Assembly: GCF_018991925.1 (NCBI RefSeq)
Contig: NW_024744357.1
Span: forward strand, 1,535,708-1,599,707
Reading direction: 5' to 3'
DNA: 64,000 nt
From: Homarus americanus
Taxonomy: Eukaryota > Arthropoda > Malacostraca > Decapoda > Nephropidae
The position numbers and the translations under genes were made by a program. Below the pieces are notes generated by a model. It worked only from the letters and a program-made list of their open reading frames with translations, did no database searches and was not told the DNA's origin. This document shows positions 1 through 11,147 of the stretch, piece after piece (within the stretch, counting starts at the first letter, position 1; every line of letters begins with the position of its first letter).

Positions 1-382
1 ACTTCAGATTATCCCTAACATAGATTGCTACTCGGCCTCCTTTCCTGGTCTGCCTATCGGTATGGAACAGTTTGTAACCCGCAATTTGGTATTCGACTGG
101 TAATTCACGTGTGTCTAGGTTGATCCATGTTTCAGTGAATGCAATTATATCGATTTTTTCGGTACATACCAAGGCCCTAATATCATCCATTTTGTTTCTC
201 ATACTTCTACTGTTCGCGTAGTATACATTTAAGTTAGTCGTGTTCTGAGTCGTCCCCTTACCGCGTTTAGTTTTAAACTCCCTGTCTAATTTAGTTTTGT
301 CATCATTCCTAACACTATTTCCCTGTAGTCTTTCACTTTGTTTACCGGTTCCCACTGCAGTCTCCTCCACCCCCGTGCTCAT
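1..382 (-). CDS. CR1 LINE ORF2, N-terminal endonuclease fragment (runs off the window)
   Basis: An ATG at 382 opens a frame that stays open for 127 codons to the window edge. After a low-complexity linker of about 50 residues comes the start of an APE-type endonuclease: a block reading NVYYANSRSMRNK (the NxRS-type block that carries the first catalytic Asn), then IDIIAFTETW, whose Glu is the metal-binding residue of the second block, then GYKLFHTDR and GGRVAIYVRD. These are the standard first blocks of LINE endonucleases that nick the target DNA for target-primed reverse transcription. The reverse transcriptase would lie outside the window. Recognised from motifs, not from a full match. Confidence 0.85.
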   Translation of the reverse strand, partial: MSTGVEETAVGTGKQSERLQGNSVRNDDKTKLDREFKTKRGKGTTQNTTNLNVYYANSRSMRNKMDDIRALVCTEKIDIIAFTETWINLDTRELPVEYQIAGYKLFHTDRQTRKGGRVAIYVRDNLK

Positions 383-390
383 ATGTTCTC

Positions 391-1266
391 TTAGCAGTTT
401 AAAGACTTCGATATCTTTTGAACTGCCCCCTCTAGAGCCCCAGCCAGGGTTGCTACTCCATCCCTAGACAGGTGCACCCTATCCCTAGCATAAAGGTCCC
501 TTCTGCCATAGAAGTTGTCCCAGTTGTCAATGAATGGGACTGATATTGACTTGCAGTATCTGTCAAGACGGTCGTTGACACCAACCGCCCTTGACAACCA
601 TTCACTGCCAACTCTCCTTCTAGGCAGGACACCACATATAATAGGGATCCCTCCCTTAGTCCTAATACGATCTATAGCTGCCTTGAACTTATCAAGAAGC
701 TCCTCGCTCCTATCCCGGCCAATACCATTGCCTCCTGCACTGAGGCAGATAATGGGTTTGTTCCCATTACCAGACAAGATATTGTCCATCCTGTCAACTA
801 TATCCCCCACTCCAGCTCCTGGCAAACACACCCTCATCCTATTTTTGTTTTTACCACAAAAGGCCCTGTCCATGTACCTTACCTGTGAGTCACCAACAAT
901 TAAAGTTTTTATACCTTCCTTGTCATCCCTGTCCCTGACTGTACTAACGTCCAATTCGTCTATCAAGGGACTGAACGGGATGGTACACTTAGCTGTTGTT
1001 GTCGTTGTTGTCGTATCCTTGGTGTACTTCTTCACCACCAGCTTCATCTTCCCACTACTCACAACTTTCCACTCGCTTGAGTTTTCGACAGACACTGGCT
1101 TTACTCGTCCAGCCTCTCCTTTTAACTTCGCCAGCTCTTTCCTTAATTTCAGGTTCTCCAACGTGGCCCTCTCAATTTCTAACTTGGCCCTCGCCAATTC
1201 TTCAATGGACCACTCCAGTTTGGTCAACAAACTCTCATACCCAAGACCGCACAAAGCACTGGCCAT
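391..1266 (-). CDS. CR1 LINE ORF1 protein with SGNH/GDSL esterase domain
   Basis: The ORF encodes 291 aa. Residues about 10-55 are a Leu/Glu/Lys-rich coiled coil that could mediate trimerisation or RNP assembly. A Thr run lies near residue 85-91. From about residue 120 the SGNH hydrolase blocks are visible: GDSQ at 125-128 (nucleophile Ser block), GGN at 178-180 (the Asn/oxyanion block) and DRVHLS at 262-267 (Asp/His block). In CR1 and related LINEs, ORF1 proteins with this esterase are thought to bind RNA and possibly lipid or membrane; the physiological substrate is unknown. All catalytic blocks are kept and there is no internal stop. ORF2 begins 8 nt after the stop codon. Confidence 0.85.
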   Translation of the reverse strand: MASALCGLGYESLLTKLEWSIEELARAKLEIERATLENLKLRKELAKLKGEAGRVKPVSVENSSEWKVVSSGKMKLVVKKYTKDTTTTTTTAKCTIPFSPLIDELDVSTVRDRDDKEGIKTLIVGDSQVRYMDRAFCGKNKNRMRVCLPGAGVGDIVDRMDNILSGNGNKPIICLSAGGNGIGRDRSEELLDKFKAAIDRIRTKGGIPIICGVLPRRRVGSEWLSRAVGVNDRLDRYCKSISVPFIDNWDNFYGRRDLYARDRVHLSRDGVATLAGALEGAVQKISKSLNC

Positions 1267-2152
1267 ATCTGATAATTATCCCTCCAGAGCTAACCCTGCC
1301 GTGACCTTTCCCCTAGTGAGGTCAGAACACAACTGAGTGAGGTCAGATCGAACTTTTGACGAATTTCTGAAACCTCAGCGGCTGCGTATGTTTAATGCGC
1401 ATGTTAGCCACACCGAGGTGAGGCTGGTGAATGGGCTTCTAGAGAAACACCAGTAACTCCGGTGTCTTGCTCACTTTTACACATGTGTATTGCAGGCGGT
1501 TACCCGCCCCACTTGGGGTACATTACCGACCCGGGATAGACATACATATGTTCACTACATAATGTACTGATGTCTCCTGAATACATTGCTGTGTGTCTTC
1601 CTGTTAGTTGTTACTATATGTTATTTTATCGCGAAGGTGGAGTTGATGTAGCATTTTCCTCTTGTCATAGGAGCCGCTTGCTCGAACCCAGGTCACTGCA
1701 ATGCACCCAACTGAACAATTTGGGGTGTAAAGGCCGGTGAGTGCACTGTGGCCATACTGCCTCTTGTTTACCGAAGGTTTAGTATACTCTACAGTGTGGT
1801 GCTTATTCTGAACCTATCGGGTAATCATCCCTAAGAGACGCATTTATCGTTTATTGCTGATATGACAAATTTTGATATTTTGGGAACATAACTCACTGTT
1901 AAGGTCTTCTTTCCGTTCACATACCTATAAAAATACTGTTAACATCTAGTGTTCTGTACATGCAGAGAAACACTATCAAATTCTCCTTTAAACTTTTGAA
2001 CATACTCTTAACGCAGCTCATACACCAATAGACACATAATTAACTTGTCCGGTTAACTCCTATACAAACTTTGAACGTGTAATGATTGATTATCAGACCA
2101 CAGCTTACAGCCCAGAGAATTACAACACATATAACAGTGAGTGCTACAGGCC

Positions 2153-2626
2153 GTGTGGTACCCTCACATACCAGGTTGACACACCCTGGGTCAGGACCCA
2201 AGGGACCTGACCCCGGCCTAAGTACTTGAGTAATCCTATGATATAACCGTGTTAAGGAAACCACACCAAACCAAGACACACCCGGGCATGACCATGCACC
2301 TGGGCAAACACAGCTGTCCAGATCTAACCAGTTTAGTGTTAATTGGCAAAGGTCAAACGCCCACTGTTTCTCCCCCATATAAAGGCCCTGTAGTCCCGTC
2401 CAGGGGGTCACATTCTTCGGATTATTCTGGTTACTCTCATTATTCTCATCCGACTCATCTCTCTCCCGTTCAGGTCGTCATTCTGTTCACTCACTCAGAG
2501 TTACGCTCGTCCTCCCCCTAGGTCGGGAGGGAGACTTCCCGACCAGACCCCGGCGTCACCAGCTAAGCAGGGTCTCCCATAGGAGGCAGCTCAGCCAGCA
2601 CCCGCTGGGCCTCTGTCAGGTTACAC
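2153..2626 (+). mobile_element. Possible old solo LTR or other TE remnant
   Basis: This GC-richer block interrupts spacer sequence that otherwise resembles the 5.7-6.3 kb spacer. It has a TATA-like box (CATATAAAG, 2376-2384), a GC-rich downstream half, and ends that are partly inverted (TGTGGTA near 2153, GGTTACACG near 2626). The same block occurs in copy B at about 14159-14632. I cannot see convincing target-site duplications, so the LTR interpretation is tentative. Confidence 0.3.
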
Positions 2627-3267
2627 GTGAGTCTGTCGAGTAACGTAAACATAATGTGCTAGTAACTCCGATATGATATTGATATTAATATGTCCATGTC
2701 ATTGAGTGAATGAATAAATAGTTGTATCGAAGTGGTGTTTGAGAAGTTGTCCCTTAAGAACGTAACATGTAATATAAGTATAATAATAACTAACTGGCCA
2801 CGCTACCAAACTTCCTCTCTTTACATTCCTCTTACTATAAATATTCTACCTATATGTAATATCTTCTATACGAGATCTGTCTAGTTACAAACGTCTCTTG
2901 TACACTAGACACAACAGAAACGTCTGTATTATGCACACTGACACACCATTAACGTCATAATCTACAGTATAAATATTGACTCAAAAACAACGTCGCCTTA
3001 TCATGTAACCTTCAATTCATCCTTTGGCACTGCAGTGATCTCTAGTATCCTTGTATCTGATTCTGTATGTTGTACATGATAATATTTTCTTACCTAATTC
3101 AGGTAATATTTTAGTAGTGAAATATATTGTGCAAAAGACCATTAACAATAAGTTATATTTCGCTTTTGTCTAAAGTTATTGGAAAAAGCAAATTTCAATG
3201 CAAAATTTTTATTTACATATTTTAGTTTATTATCCGGTATATTACATAAATATTATCACTTCAAGCT
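2627..3267. other. Downstream spacer of G1
   Basis: Non-coding and AT-rich. The part nearest G1 (about 3000-3260) has recognisable relatives downstream of G2 (about 6300) and G3 (about 10110), sharing a CAGTGATCTC-type motif; the three gene units are therefore old duplicates including their 3' flanks. A minus-strand AATAAA at 3208-3213 is a candidate polyadenylation signal for G1. Confidence 0.6.
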
Positions 3268-3962
3268 TTAGGCGTAGCCAGGAGTTGGGGTGTAGGAAGG
3301 CTGGTATGTAGGGTACTGGGCCTCACCCTCGTAGGTCACCTCGGCCACGTAGCCGGAGTCGCCGTTGACAGTGTAGGTGACACTTTGCAGGCGACCGTCG
3401 GGAAGCAGCACGTAGTAGGAGCCCTGGGTGTTGCCGCCGTCACGGGACTCTTCGTGACCGAAGTCATTGCCGGAGGGGTCATCTTTTACTTGCCAGTTGA
3501 AGTTGTACTGAGCAGGAGTCTGCAACAACCATAATGAAAGGTGTATATTTACTCTCTCCCATAATAGTCACCACAGCCTGGTTGCCCAGTTATACACAAG
3601 TTAATATTATACTTGTGTAAGCCACTTGGTTTGTTGAGGGTGTTGACACAGACAGGGGGCACTACTCACGTTGGAAACTGGGGAGCCATAGTACTCGCTG
3701 GGGTGATTTTGGGGGCGCGCCACTGGCATCGTCACAACACACAACACGAGCACGAACTGTGAAAGAATATATTATTATTAAAAAATATTCCATTATTATT
3801 TTATGTTCGTGATCGTTCATGCAAAGGGAGTTCTGAATTTCTTGAGGCTATGATATATTTTCAATAGATTATAGCTGAAGTAGACGCTATATATTTCATA
3901 TATAAGCAAGGATCAAAGTTCCTGACGATGATTCATGACTGTCATGATACCTTAAGAGACAT
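3268..3962 (-). CDS. G1: pro-resilin-like RR-2 cuticle protein
   Basis: Predicted structural, chitin-binding protein of the exoskeleton. Exons (minus): 3951-3962, 3670-3756 and 3268-3519, both introns phase 0 with GT/AG ends, giving 116 aa. Exon 1 encodes MSLK; exon 2 finishes a hydrophobic signal peptide (likely cut after Ala17) and encodes a short linker ending SPVSN. Exon 3 is the chitin_bind_4/RR-2 domain (residues about 36-103), with SGNDFGHEESRDG, QGSYYVLLPDGR and SGYVAEVTYEGEA blocks that match the resilin chitin-binding domain. The tail is PTYQPSYTPTPGYA; long elastic repeats of true resilin are absent. Unique feature: RDGG where the paralogues have RDGD or RDGE. Near-identical to G4. 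Confidence 0.92.
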
Positions 3963-3990
3963 GTTTGTTGTTTTGTTATAAAGAAGACCC

Positions 3991-4067
3991 AGACTGATGA
4001 TCATCGAGGTGTAACACTACCTTATATACTCGGGCTTCTGTCAACACATGTGACGTCATAACCTTGA
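3991..4067 (-). promoter_or_regulatory. G1 promoter: composite box, TATA, initiator
   Basis: Read on the minus strand: TCAAGGTTATGACGTCA (4067-4051), GTATATAAG (4029-4021) and initiator TCAGTCT (3997-3991), about 30 bp before the 12-nt first exon. The left half of the box resembles an FTZ-F1 site (one mismatch) and the right half is a palindromic CRE. Factor assignments are inference. Confidence 0.8.
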
Positions 4068-6554
4068 CACAGAGGAATTGCGTCTGATAATGCGGAGAGA
4101 TTCAGTGTTATCCAAATAATTATTCTAAAATAGCGAGGCAACTTATGCGCTTTTGGTTTTGAATTCTTCTGTAATTCAGCTATTTTTACATTAAACAAAG
4201 CTGTGTTGATTTTGTCTGGTCAGCACAAGGCCGAAGAAAATGAAGAGACGATGAGAGAGAAAAACAAAACAGAGGGAAGGTGTTTATCGAGCAAAACAGT
4301 GAGACACTGAACCATACACCAATCATGGATTACATTTATACATGACGAGATTCTTCTAGTGATGTAACTAGTTCAACTAATTGTGGGTTTATTGATCACT
4401 GAATAATTATTTTTCGTAGGATGTGGGTTTTAAGGACACTTCTGCCTAACTTGCCGATCCTCACAACCTTTAGAGTCAGTTTTTATGGTAACGTCTTCCC
4501 TTTGTGTACTCAAGTTCGTGTATTGTATCAGAGGTGCAGCGGCCGAGTGAATACAACTGGGTTCCCGTTCGAAGAAGTACTTATTCGCCCAGAAGTTGTT
4601 CGTACAGTCCTTCCAGAAGTGAAAGGACTTTTTTAGATTGTAAAGTGTAGATAATCGAGCTCATTGTCGGCCGCAATTTCTCTTCGCTAACCAAAATACT
4701 CGTATATAGTGAACGATATCCACCGCTGGGCTTCTTAAACTAATTTTTTCCTCAATACACCATGTGTAGGATAATTCGAATGGTTTTGATCTCAAGTAAA
4801 ACTTGGCATGTTATCGCTTTCTTTCGACCATCGAGTACTTAGATAACATTAGGAGAATTAGTTATAATAATAGCCACTAGAGTAGCTCATCAACCAACCA
4901 ACGTCGCATATAACAGAAGTGCTGTCAAAAGCCCGCGGTTTTTCGTGAGTCGAGTCCATATAAGCCTTGTCCAGCTGCTGTTCAAGCACTCATTCCCTCT
5001 TCAACAGCCAGTGTTTGAAAAGTTCGTCTTCCTCAGCGCAGGTTTCAGCCTCGTATCTGCTACCTTACGGCTATGTGATCATTGTGTATTTCACCACTAT
5101 TGTCAAAGTGATCTTTTCAGCCTCGCGTCCTACTTGTGAGCTCATAATGTGACTTACATGATTTTGCCAGTGAACCTTTATCATTAGGCTTTATTTATTT
5201 GTGATATAAGGTCCGAGATCCTTACTTACGTACTTTTTTGAGCGCCATTATACAGGACCACCAGAGTGCTCGTATTCTTGTATCTGTTTTGCCATTTACT
5301 ACTTTAAAATCTTGTGTGTTCGGTTTTACCTGGCATAGGACCGGCGTCTTGTCATTACACAGCCAATCCAGGTGTTGTAATTTGATATTTATTAGTATTA
5401 AGATTTATTATAAGCATGTTAACTACCCTCCTCGTATCTGATATCTAAAATTTACTGACTATTTCCTTTTCCGATACTTAAATTCTCTGGGAACCCACTG
5501 CAACTTATTCGCGAGGGGAATTTCTAGTTAACATCTGACATACATTATTTCACTAAATATTTTTTGGACGTTCTGAGTAAACCTGAAACTGTTGACAGAA
5601 GTTTCTAATACGTGATACTATGTTTATGTAAATAGGGTGCAAAGATGGAGTGAATACATCAGTGGTTCACCCAACTAAGTAATTTGAAAAGTAAAGGAGG
5701 GAAAGTATAATGTAGCAATGCTGCCTGTTGTACACCGAAGGCATGGTATACAGTGTGTGTTCACACTGTCCTTAACGGGCAATTATTTCAAAGAGACTCG
5801 TTTATCATTCAATATTGATATGGAGCAAAATTGTTTTGGTTACATAACACCATAATAGGTCCCCATAAAGTACTGTTAACACCTCATGTACATTATGTTG
5901 TTACACCCCAACCGTGTCTTCCTTGTTCATGTGCCAAATTCGCAAGGCCCTATCAGTTCCGTGGCCACACGAGTAGTGCGACAGCGCCACATGAGCAAGG
6001 GAAACACGGTAGGGGTGTAATAACACACCTGGATGCTACTGTATATAAAAGGAAAGACTATTAATTTCTTTAAACTCATTGTCACAGTATTACGTCTCAT
6101 ACATTGATAGACACAAAATCAACGTGTCCTGCTCTCTCCTATGCAATTATTATTGTCTCTTATACAGTAGACTTACTAGAAATGTTTCTTTTCTACACAC
6201 TAACACTATTAACGCTATACCTGTATGTACTCCCACACAAACAACATTAACGTCTCCTGTACAAAATTAGACACAAAAATAATGTCGTATTAATATTCGA
6301 TCTTCAAGTGATCCCTTAACACTCCAGTGATCTCTAGTATACTTTTATGTGGCTCTATATGTTGTAGATCTAAAGTTTCTTTTATATATTACGGTTAATG
6401 TTTTAGGAGGAGAAATATACTGTGCAAGACAACATTAACAAGATGCCATGTTTTCTCCTGTCTCAGGGTTTAGGAAAAAGGAATTATCTTTGCAGAAATT
6501 TATTTTACAAATAATAATTGATTGTTATAATAAGTATTATGAATTCATCAATTC
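4068..6554. other. Intergenic spacer G1-G2
   Basis: No gene recognised. Short open frames at 4421-4636, 4945-5139, 5238-5441, 5831-6064 and 6079-6270 have no family motif; they recur in copy B only because the whole block is duplicated. The 5.7-6.3 kb part is an old relative of the 1.75-2.1 and 2.8-3.0 kb spacer, evidence of an earlier gene-unit duplication. Minus-strand AATAAA at 6499-6504 is a candidate G2 poly(A) signal. Confidence 0.6.
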
Positions 6555-7236
6555 TTAGCCGTAGGCAGGAGTTGGGGTGTAGGACGACTGGTATGTAGGG
6601 AACTGGGCCTCACCCTCGTAGTTGACCTCGGCCACGTAACCGGAGTCTCCATTAACAGTGTAGGTGACTCTTTGTAGACGACCGTCGGGAAGCAACACGT
6701 AGTAGGAGCCCTGGGTGTTGTCGCCGTCACGGGACTCTTCGTGGCCGAAATCATTGCCGGAGGGGTCATCCTTTACTTGCCAGTTGAAGTTGTACTGAGC
6801 AGGAGTCTGCAACAATAATAATAAAATGTGGACATTTGCTGTCTCACTAAAGTCACCATGGTCAGGTTGACCAGTTATACACATGTTAATATTATACTGG
6901 TGTCAGCCACTATAGTTTGTTGGGAGTGTTGACACAGACAGGTGGCACTACTCACGTCAGAACCTGGGGAGCCATAGTACTGTCTGGGGTGATTCTGGGG
7001 GCGCGCCACTGCCATCCTCACAACACACAACACGAGCACGAACTGTGAAAGTTTTTATCATTATTATTTTCTATTACTGAGAGTTCATGATAAGGCGGTC
7101 TGAAATTTTTATGGTTGTATGATATATTTTCTATAGTTTATAACTGAAATAAAAGCTTTATTTTCCAAAAATAAACAAGGATTATATAAAAATTCATGGC
7201 GCTGCTTAATGACTGCCATGATACCTTAAGAGACAT
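6555..7236 (-). CDS. G2: pro-resilin-like RR-2 cuticle protein
   Basis: Exons (minus): 7225-7236, 6956-7042 and 6555-6806; 116 aa. Signal peptide MSLK-FVLVLCVVRMAVA with probable cleavage after Ala17, then the linker RPQNHPRQYYGSPGSD. Exon 3 begins TPAQYNFNW and contains the RR-2 domain with PSGNDFGHEESRDGDNTQG and YYVLLPDGRLQRV blocks; the tail ends SYTPTPAYG. It differs from G1 and G3 in EVNYEGEAQ (Asn for Thr). A 3.29-kb spacing to G1 matches the period of the far array (G9-G11). Copy B counterpart is G5, which differs mainly at one residue after GEA. Confidence 0.92.
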
Positions 7237-7264
7237 GTTTGTTGTTTTGTGAGGAAGAAGACTC

Positions 7265-7342
7265 AGACTGATGATCATTGTGGTGTAATACCATCTTATA
7301 TACTCGGGGCCTCAGTCAACACCTGTGACGTAATAACCTTGA
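7265..7342 (-). promoter_or_regulatory. G2 promoter: composite box, TATA, initiator
   Basis: Minus strand: TCAAGGTTATTACGTCA (7342-7326), GTATATAAG (7303-7295), TCAGTCT (7271-7265). The CRE half is degenerate (TTACGTCA) as in G3, G5 and G6, while the left half is kept exactly. Confidence 0.8.
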
Positions 7343-8169
7343 CAAAGAAGAGTTACGCTTGATATTCTCTAATACAGATATTGTTCTAAATTTACGATTG
7401 CAGAATATTCGCATGCGGTTATAACTCTATTGTGATTCAGCTGTTTTTGCATTACACAGATATGTGTTTATGTTCACCAGCCAGAACAAGGTCATGAAGT
7501 TGAGGAGGCTATCGGCGTGAGAGGCAGAGAGAAACTGTGAGACACTTACGTGTGAACCATCCGCCAATCATAGACTAAAATTATACACGGATGAAATTCT
7601 GCTACAGACGTAACGCAACCATTTGTGTGTTTATTGATCATGGAATATTTCATCTTTTCGAGGAGTGTTATTTTTAAGGAAGCTTCTGCCTCACTTACAG
7701 ATGCTCACACCTCAGACAGACAGATAGACAGGTAGACGAAATACACGCAATTCGTCACCTTTAGTTTCTCTGTTCATTTGACACTAATGATGCTTTGTAA
7801 GGTCTCCTGTACATATACACATAAACATTCTGTTTATATCTCGTATACACATGACGACCCACTATCATTGTCTCCAGTATCTTTTCCAAACATAAAGAAG
7901 TATTTAATGTGGTCTGGAAACTGATAGACCACCATTAATGTTTTACGGGGATTCCTAACACCGGGGTAAATTACCTTAAGTGTAGCAGTTTGGATATTTC
8001 CACGGTATAATGAAAAAAAAATCTCTTTCGGTTAGAACTTTATGAACAAATTATAGAAGAGAACCACTTTACAATATGATTTTATTTGTAAGTTATTTTG
8101 CTGAACACGAATCTACAGTGACGTTCAAGTTCCCGGTCGCGACATATTGACTTGTTTGCATTATGTATG
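7343..8169. other. Upstream spacer of G2
   Basis: Non-coding. A GACA/CTGT tetranucleotide run near 7715-7735 is the point where the inverted copy C stops matching (see 34935). A 9-A run near 8013. No gene seen. Confidence 0.6.
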
Positions 8170-8827
8170 TGTTACGAACCACGCCATCAGTTTTCATGAT
8201 CTACCTACCCAGGACTACGAACCACGCCATCTATTGTCATGATCTACCTACCCAGCACCACGAGCAACGCCATCTAGGGACGAAACCCGAGTATGACTAG
8301 TCTTAGTTACCACTCCGGGGTTTCCCTTCTCCATATCCTGGTTGTTGCGTCACCTCCTCCAAGTCTTCCTCATCAGCTCCAGATCGAGGAGAGTTCAGTT
8401 CACTCTGGGCAGTGACCACACTAGGATCACCTATCCTGGAAACCTACGGCACAGTGACTACCTACCATCTTCTTCAATACTCAGCCTTACTCGTCAGCCA
8501 TCTCAGCACTGCACTTGAGTATTTTGTAATCTTATATTGCCTCCCACCTCCACTTGCTTCTGTTTGTTGTATGTTGTATAAATATGTATATACTGTTAAG
8601 CCAATGTTGCGTATGTTTAGGTTAAGTATGGTTAAGGGTAAATTATAGAAAGCTGAATATTTTGTTAAGGAATTTATGGTACTTTATTATACACAACAAA
8701 ATCTCGCATCCTTTGTCTACCCTTTTATAGTCCGATTGTCTCTGTTTGTGTTAGGTTTTTTTATTATTGTTGCCTGTTGGGATCTGGGTAGACTTTTAAC
8801 TATATTCTAAATCCCCAACTCGTAACA
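8170..8827 (+). mobile_element. Solo LTR (Gypsy-like) in unit A
   Basis: A 658-bp LTR that begins TGTTACGA and ends TCGTAACA, a perfect 8-bp inverted terminal repeat. The flanks are TATG (8166-8169) and GATG (8828-8831), a 4-bp target-site duplication with one mismatch. The same site in unit B carries a full 5' LTR followed by internal sequence, and in unit C it is empty with a single TATG. The open frame 8412-8648 lies inside the LTR and is not a gene. Confidence 0.92.
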
Positions 8828-10354
8828 GATGTGATTGGTGTAAATAAGTTGAAACAAACCAAATCCACCTCTAATTCAAGAATGGATATATATTATCTTA
8901 GGTTAAGTTAAATTAGGTTAGATTAGGTAGGTTTGGTTAGGTAAGGTATATTGAAAGGTCACTGGGTGGTGATCGGTCGCTTAGCGTTTTGTGGGTTGTT
9001 ATAAAGCATACATCAACATAATGAAGCGCCCACATGGTGTCCTCGGTAAAGGAACGTATATTAAAAAAAAAAAAAAAAAAATGGAAATTCGCCAAAATAA
9101 AATTTAGGATAATTGGAATTCCTCCACCTTGTTTTGGATATTCTTGAGGTAAGATACAGGTTTCCTTCTATGGGAAAGTTTCGTAAAGTTGCTGGTACTT
9201 AGTGGATAATATCTAACAGTACTACCTTATTTTCATACAAATATTATGTAAATAAGTATAATAATACAACTTGAATTACATTATGAATATCATGTAACTG
9301 AGATAGTATCAGTGTGTGTTAATGTACTTTTGTAAAATATTTTGCTGGTTTGCTAACATTTAGTGCAGCCAGTCAGGCACCCATTAAAGCTAGCAGTAGG
9401 TGCTTCGTCACATTTAGTGGAATGATACAGCTGGTCGGTGCATTAGTTTAGCGTTAGATATTTAATATGTTGGAAGTGAAAAGATTACCAAGTGTTTGTC
9501 AGAAACTGGTAGGCTGGCGTGTTTGTGACAAGACAGCAATAATTATACATTATTAACTGTCACAAATACTGGTGACAAGGCAACAATTATAAGCAGTATG
9601 TGTACATCCGGTAATATCAAGGTGGTGGGCAAAATTATGAAATTAGAGTCAACATGTCAATAATTAATTAGATATGAGATGGCGTTGCCGCCAAACAATT
9701 TTTGTTAGACAAAAGTAAAGAAATTATCTATGACTCAGATGAAATGTGTTGTGCTCTATCAGTCAACAAATTATGAATTTTTTTGTTAGTAGATCAACAG
9801 GAGTATAAGTTTTCTCATTGTAACATTTGCTGGTCTCAGATATTGTTCTGCGTTTCCTTTTACAGATGAAATTATATATGAAAAGGACTTAACAACGCCA
9901 AATAAATATTACAGTAATATCTATTTTTGTACTAAAATAGTTTACCCACATTTTGACAGCCACCACATATACTGTAGTTTTTCTTCGGTTATGGAAGTGG
10001 TGGTCATGTAGGACAATTGGTCAGGATGGACGTGAAAAATAGGGTAACGTGAACACAAAACTGACGTCACCTCCATCATTTTCGGCTCGGAAAGTGTTGT
10101 ATTACCATTCGACTTTCAACTTATCTTTTAGCATTGCAGTGATCTCCAGTATACTAAGATATGGCCCTACATGTTGCAGATATATAGTTTGTCTCACCAA
10201 ACAAAGTTTTAATATTGTTCATGAAACATTAAAAAAATATATAATTTCTTCCTCTTGTCTAAGGATTTGGAGAAAAAAAATCAATATATATATATGTTTT
10301 TTTTACATATATTAGTTGGTTATGTTACAATAAATATTATCACTTAAAGAATCC
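8828..10354. other. Spacer G2-G3 (unit A only)
   Basis: Non-coding. Holds a degenerate TTAGG stretch (about 8895-8950), an A18-type run (9063-9080), and at 9788-9792 the intact AGTAG (CTACT on the other strand) that is the empty target of the LTR element inserted in unit C. The whole stretch is present in inverse orientation in unit C. Confidence 0.7.
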
Positions 10355-11041
10355 TTAAGCGTAGCGAGGAGCTGGGGTGTAGGAGGACTGGTATGTAGGG
10401 AACTGGGCCTCACCCTCGTAGGTCACCTCGGCCACGTAGCCTGAGTTGCCGTTGACAGTGTAGGTGACCCTCTGCAGGCGACCGTCGGGAAGCAGCACGT
10501 AGTAGGAGCCCTGGGTGTTGTCGCCGTCACGGGACTCTTCGTGACCGAAGTCATTGCCGGAGGGGTCATCTTTCACTTGCCAGTTGAAGTTGTACTGAGC
10601 AGAAGTCTGCAACAACAATAATGAAAGGTGTATATTTACTGTCTCACTCGAGCCACCACGGCCAGGTTGATCTGTTTTACATGAAGCTTAATATTTGGTT
10701 GGTGTCATCCATAAGTGTTTAGAGGGTTGTGACACAGACAGGTGGCGCTACTCACGTCAGGACCTGTGGAGCTATAGTACTCATTTGGGCGATTTTGGGG
10801 GCGCGCCACTGTCATCGTTGCAGCACACAACACAAGCACAAACTGCGAAGGTTTATAAGATTATTGTTTTCTTTTATTGATATTTCATGCAGGGGAAGTT
10901 CTGACATTTTAGGGTTGTATTCTATGATATATTTTGAATAGTTTAAGGCTTAAGTGTTAACTTTATATTCCACAGATAAACAAGGATTATATATTAATTA
11001 ATGCCGGTGATTCATGACTGTCATGATACCTTAAGAGACAT
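10355..11041 (-). CDS. G3: pro-resilin-like RR-2 cuticle protein
   Basis: Exons (minus): 11030-11041, 10756-10842 and 10355-10606; 116 aa. The signal peptide differs from G1/G2 (MSLK-FVLVLCAATMTVA) and the linker reads RPQNRPNEYYSSTGPD. Exon 3 begins TSAQYNFNW (Ser for Pro, unique in this set) and has GNSGYVAEV where most have GDSGYV; the tail ends SYTPAPRYA. G6 in the inverted unit C is the positional counterpart and shares the same linker and tail. Role as for the other RR-2 proteins: secreted, chitin-binding, structural. Confidence 0.92.
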
Positions 11042-11069
11042 GTTTGTTGTTTTGTGAGGAAGAAGACCC

Positions 11070-11147
11070 AGAATGATGATCATCGAGGTGTAACACCGTC
11101 TTATATACTCCGGGCCTCAGTCAACACATGTGACGTAATAACCTTGA
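11070..11147 (-). promoter_or_regulatory. G3 promoter: composite box, TATA, initiator
   Basis: Minus strand: TCAAGGTTATTACGTCA (11147-11131), GTATATAAG (11108-11100), initiator variant TCATTCT (11076-11070). Confidence 0.78.

Larger units (their letters stand above)
1..1345 (-). mobile_element. 5' portion of a CR1-clade LINE
   Basis: This minus-strand element contains a short 5' UTR (about 1267-1340), ORF1 with an SGNH-esterase domain, and the beginning of the ORF2 endonuclease, which leaves the window at base 1. The order coiled coil plus esterase ORF1, then endonuclease/RT ORF2, is known from CR1-type non-LTR retrotransposons. Elsewhere in the window the matching 3' ends carry TTCTTATG repeats, like the 8-bp tail repeats of CR1. 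The 5' end abuts sequence homologous to unit B (12412 onward), so the element lies at the left edge of unit A. Both ORFs look intact, so it may be young. Confidence 0.85.
1346..8827. repeat. Segmental duplication, copy A (direct)
   Basis: This stretch recurs in the same orientation at 12412-20834. After a CR1 insertion in copy B the offset is a constant 12005-12006 bp: the two sets of cuticle exons, promoters and spacers line up base by base with only scattered substitutions. It carries G1 and G2 and ends in the solo LTR. Copy A continues to about 12411 (including G3) without a counterpart in B, because B runs into the internal part of an LTR element instead. Confidence 0.95.

Noticed and set aside
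4421..6270. Small open frames shared by 4421-6270 and 16427-18275
   Set aside because: Conservation is due to recent duplication of the whole block; no motif, no coding pattern of changes.
8412..8648. 78-codon gene at 8412-8648 and 20417-20653
   Set aside because: Lies wholly inside the LTR; no protein motif.
10062..10070. TGACGTCA site downstream of G3 (and its mirror near 29120)
   Set aside because: No TATA, initiator or exon in the right place; likely chance.
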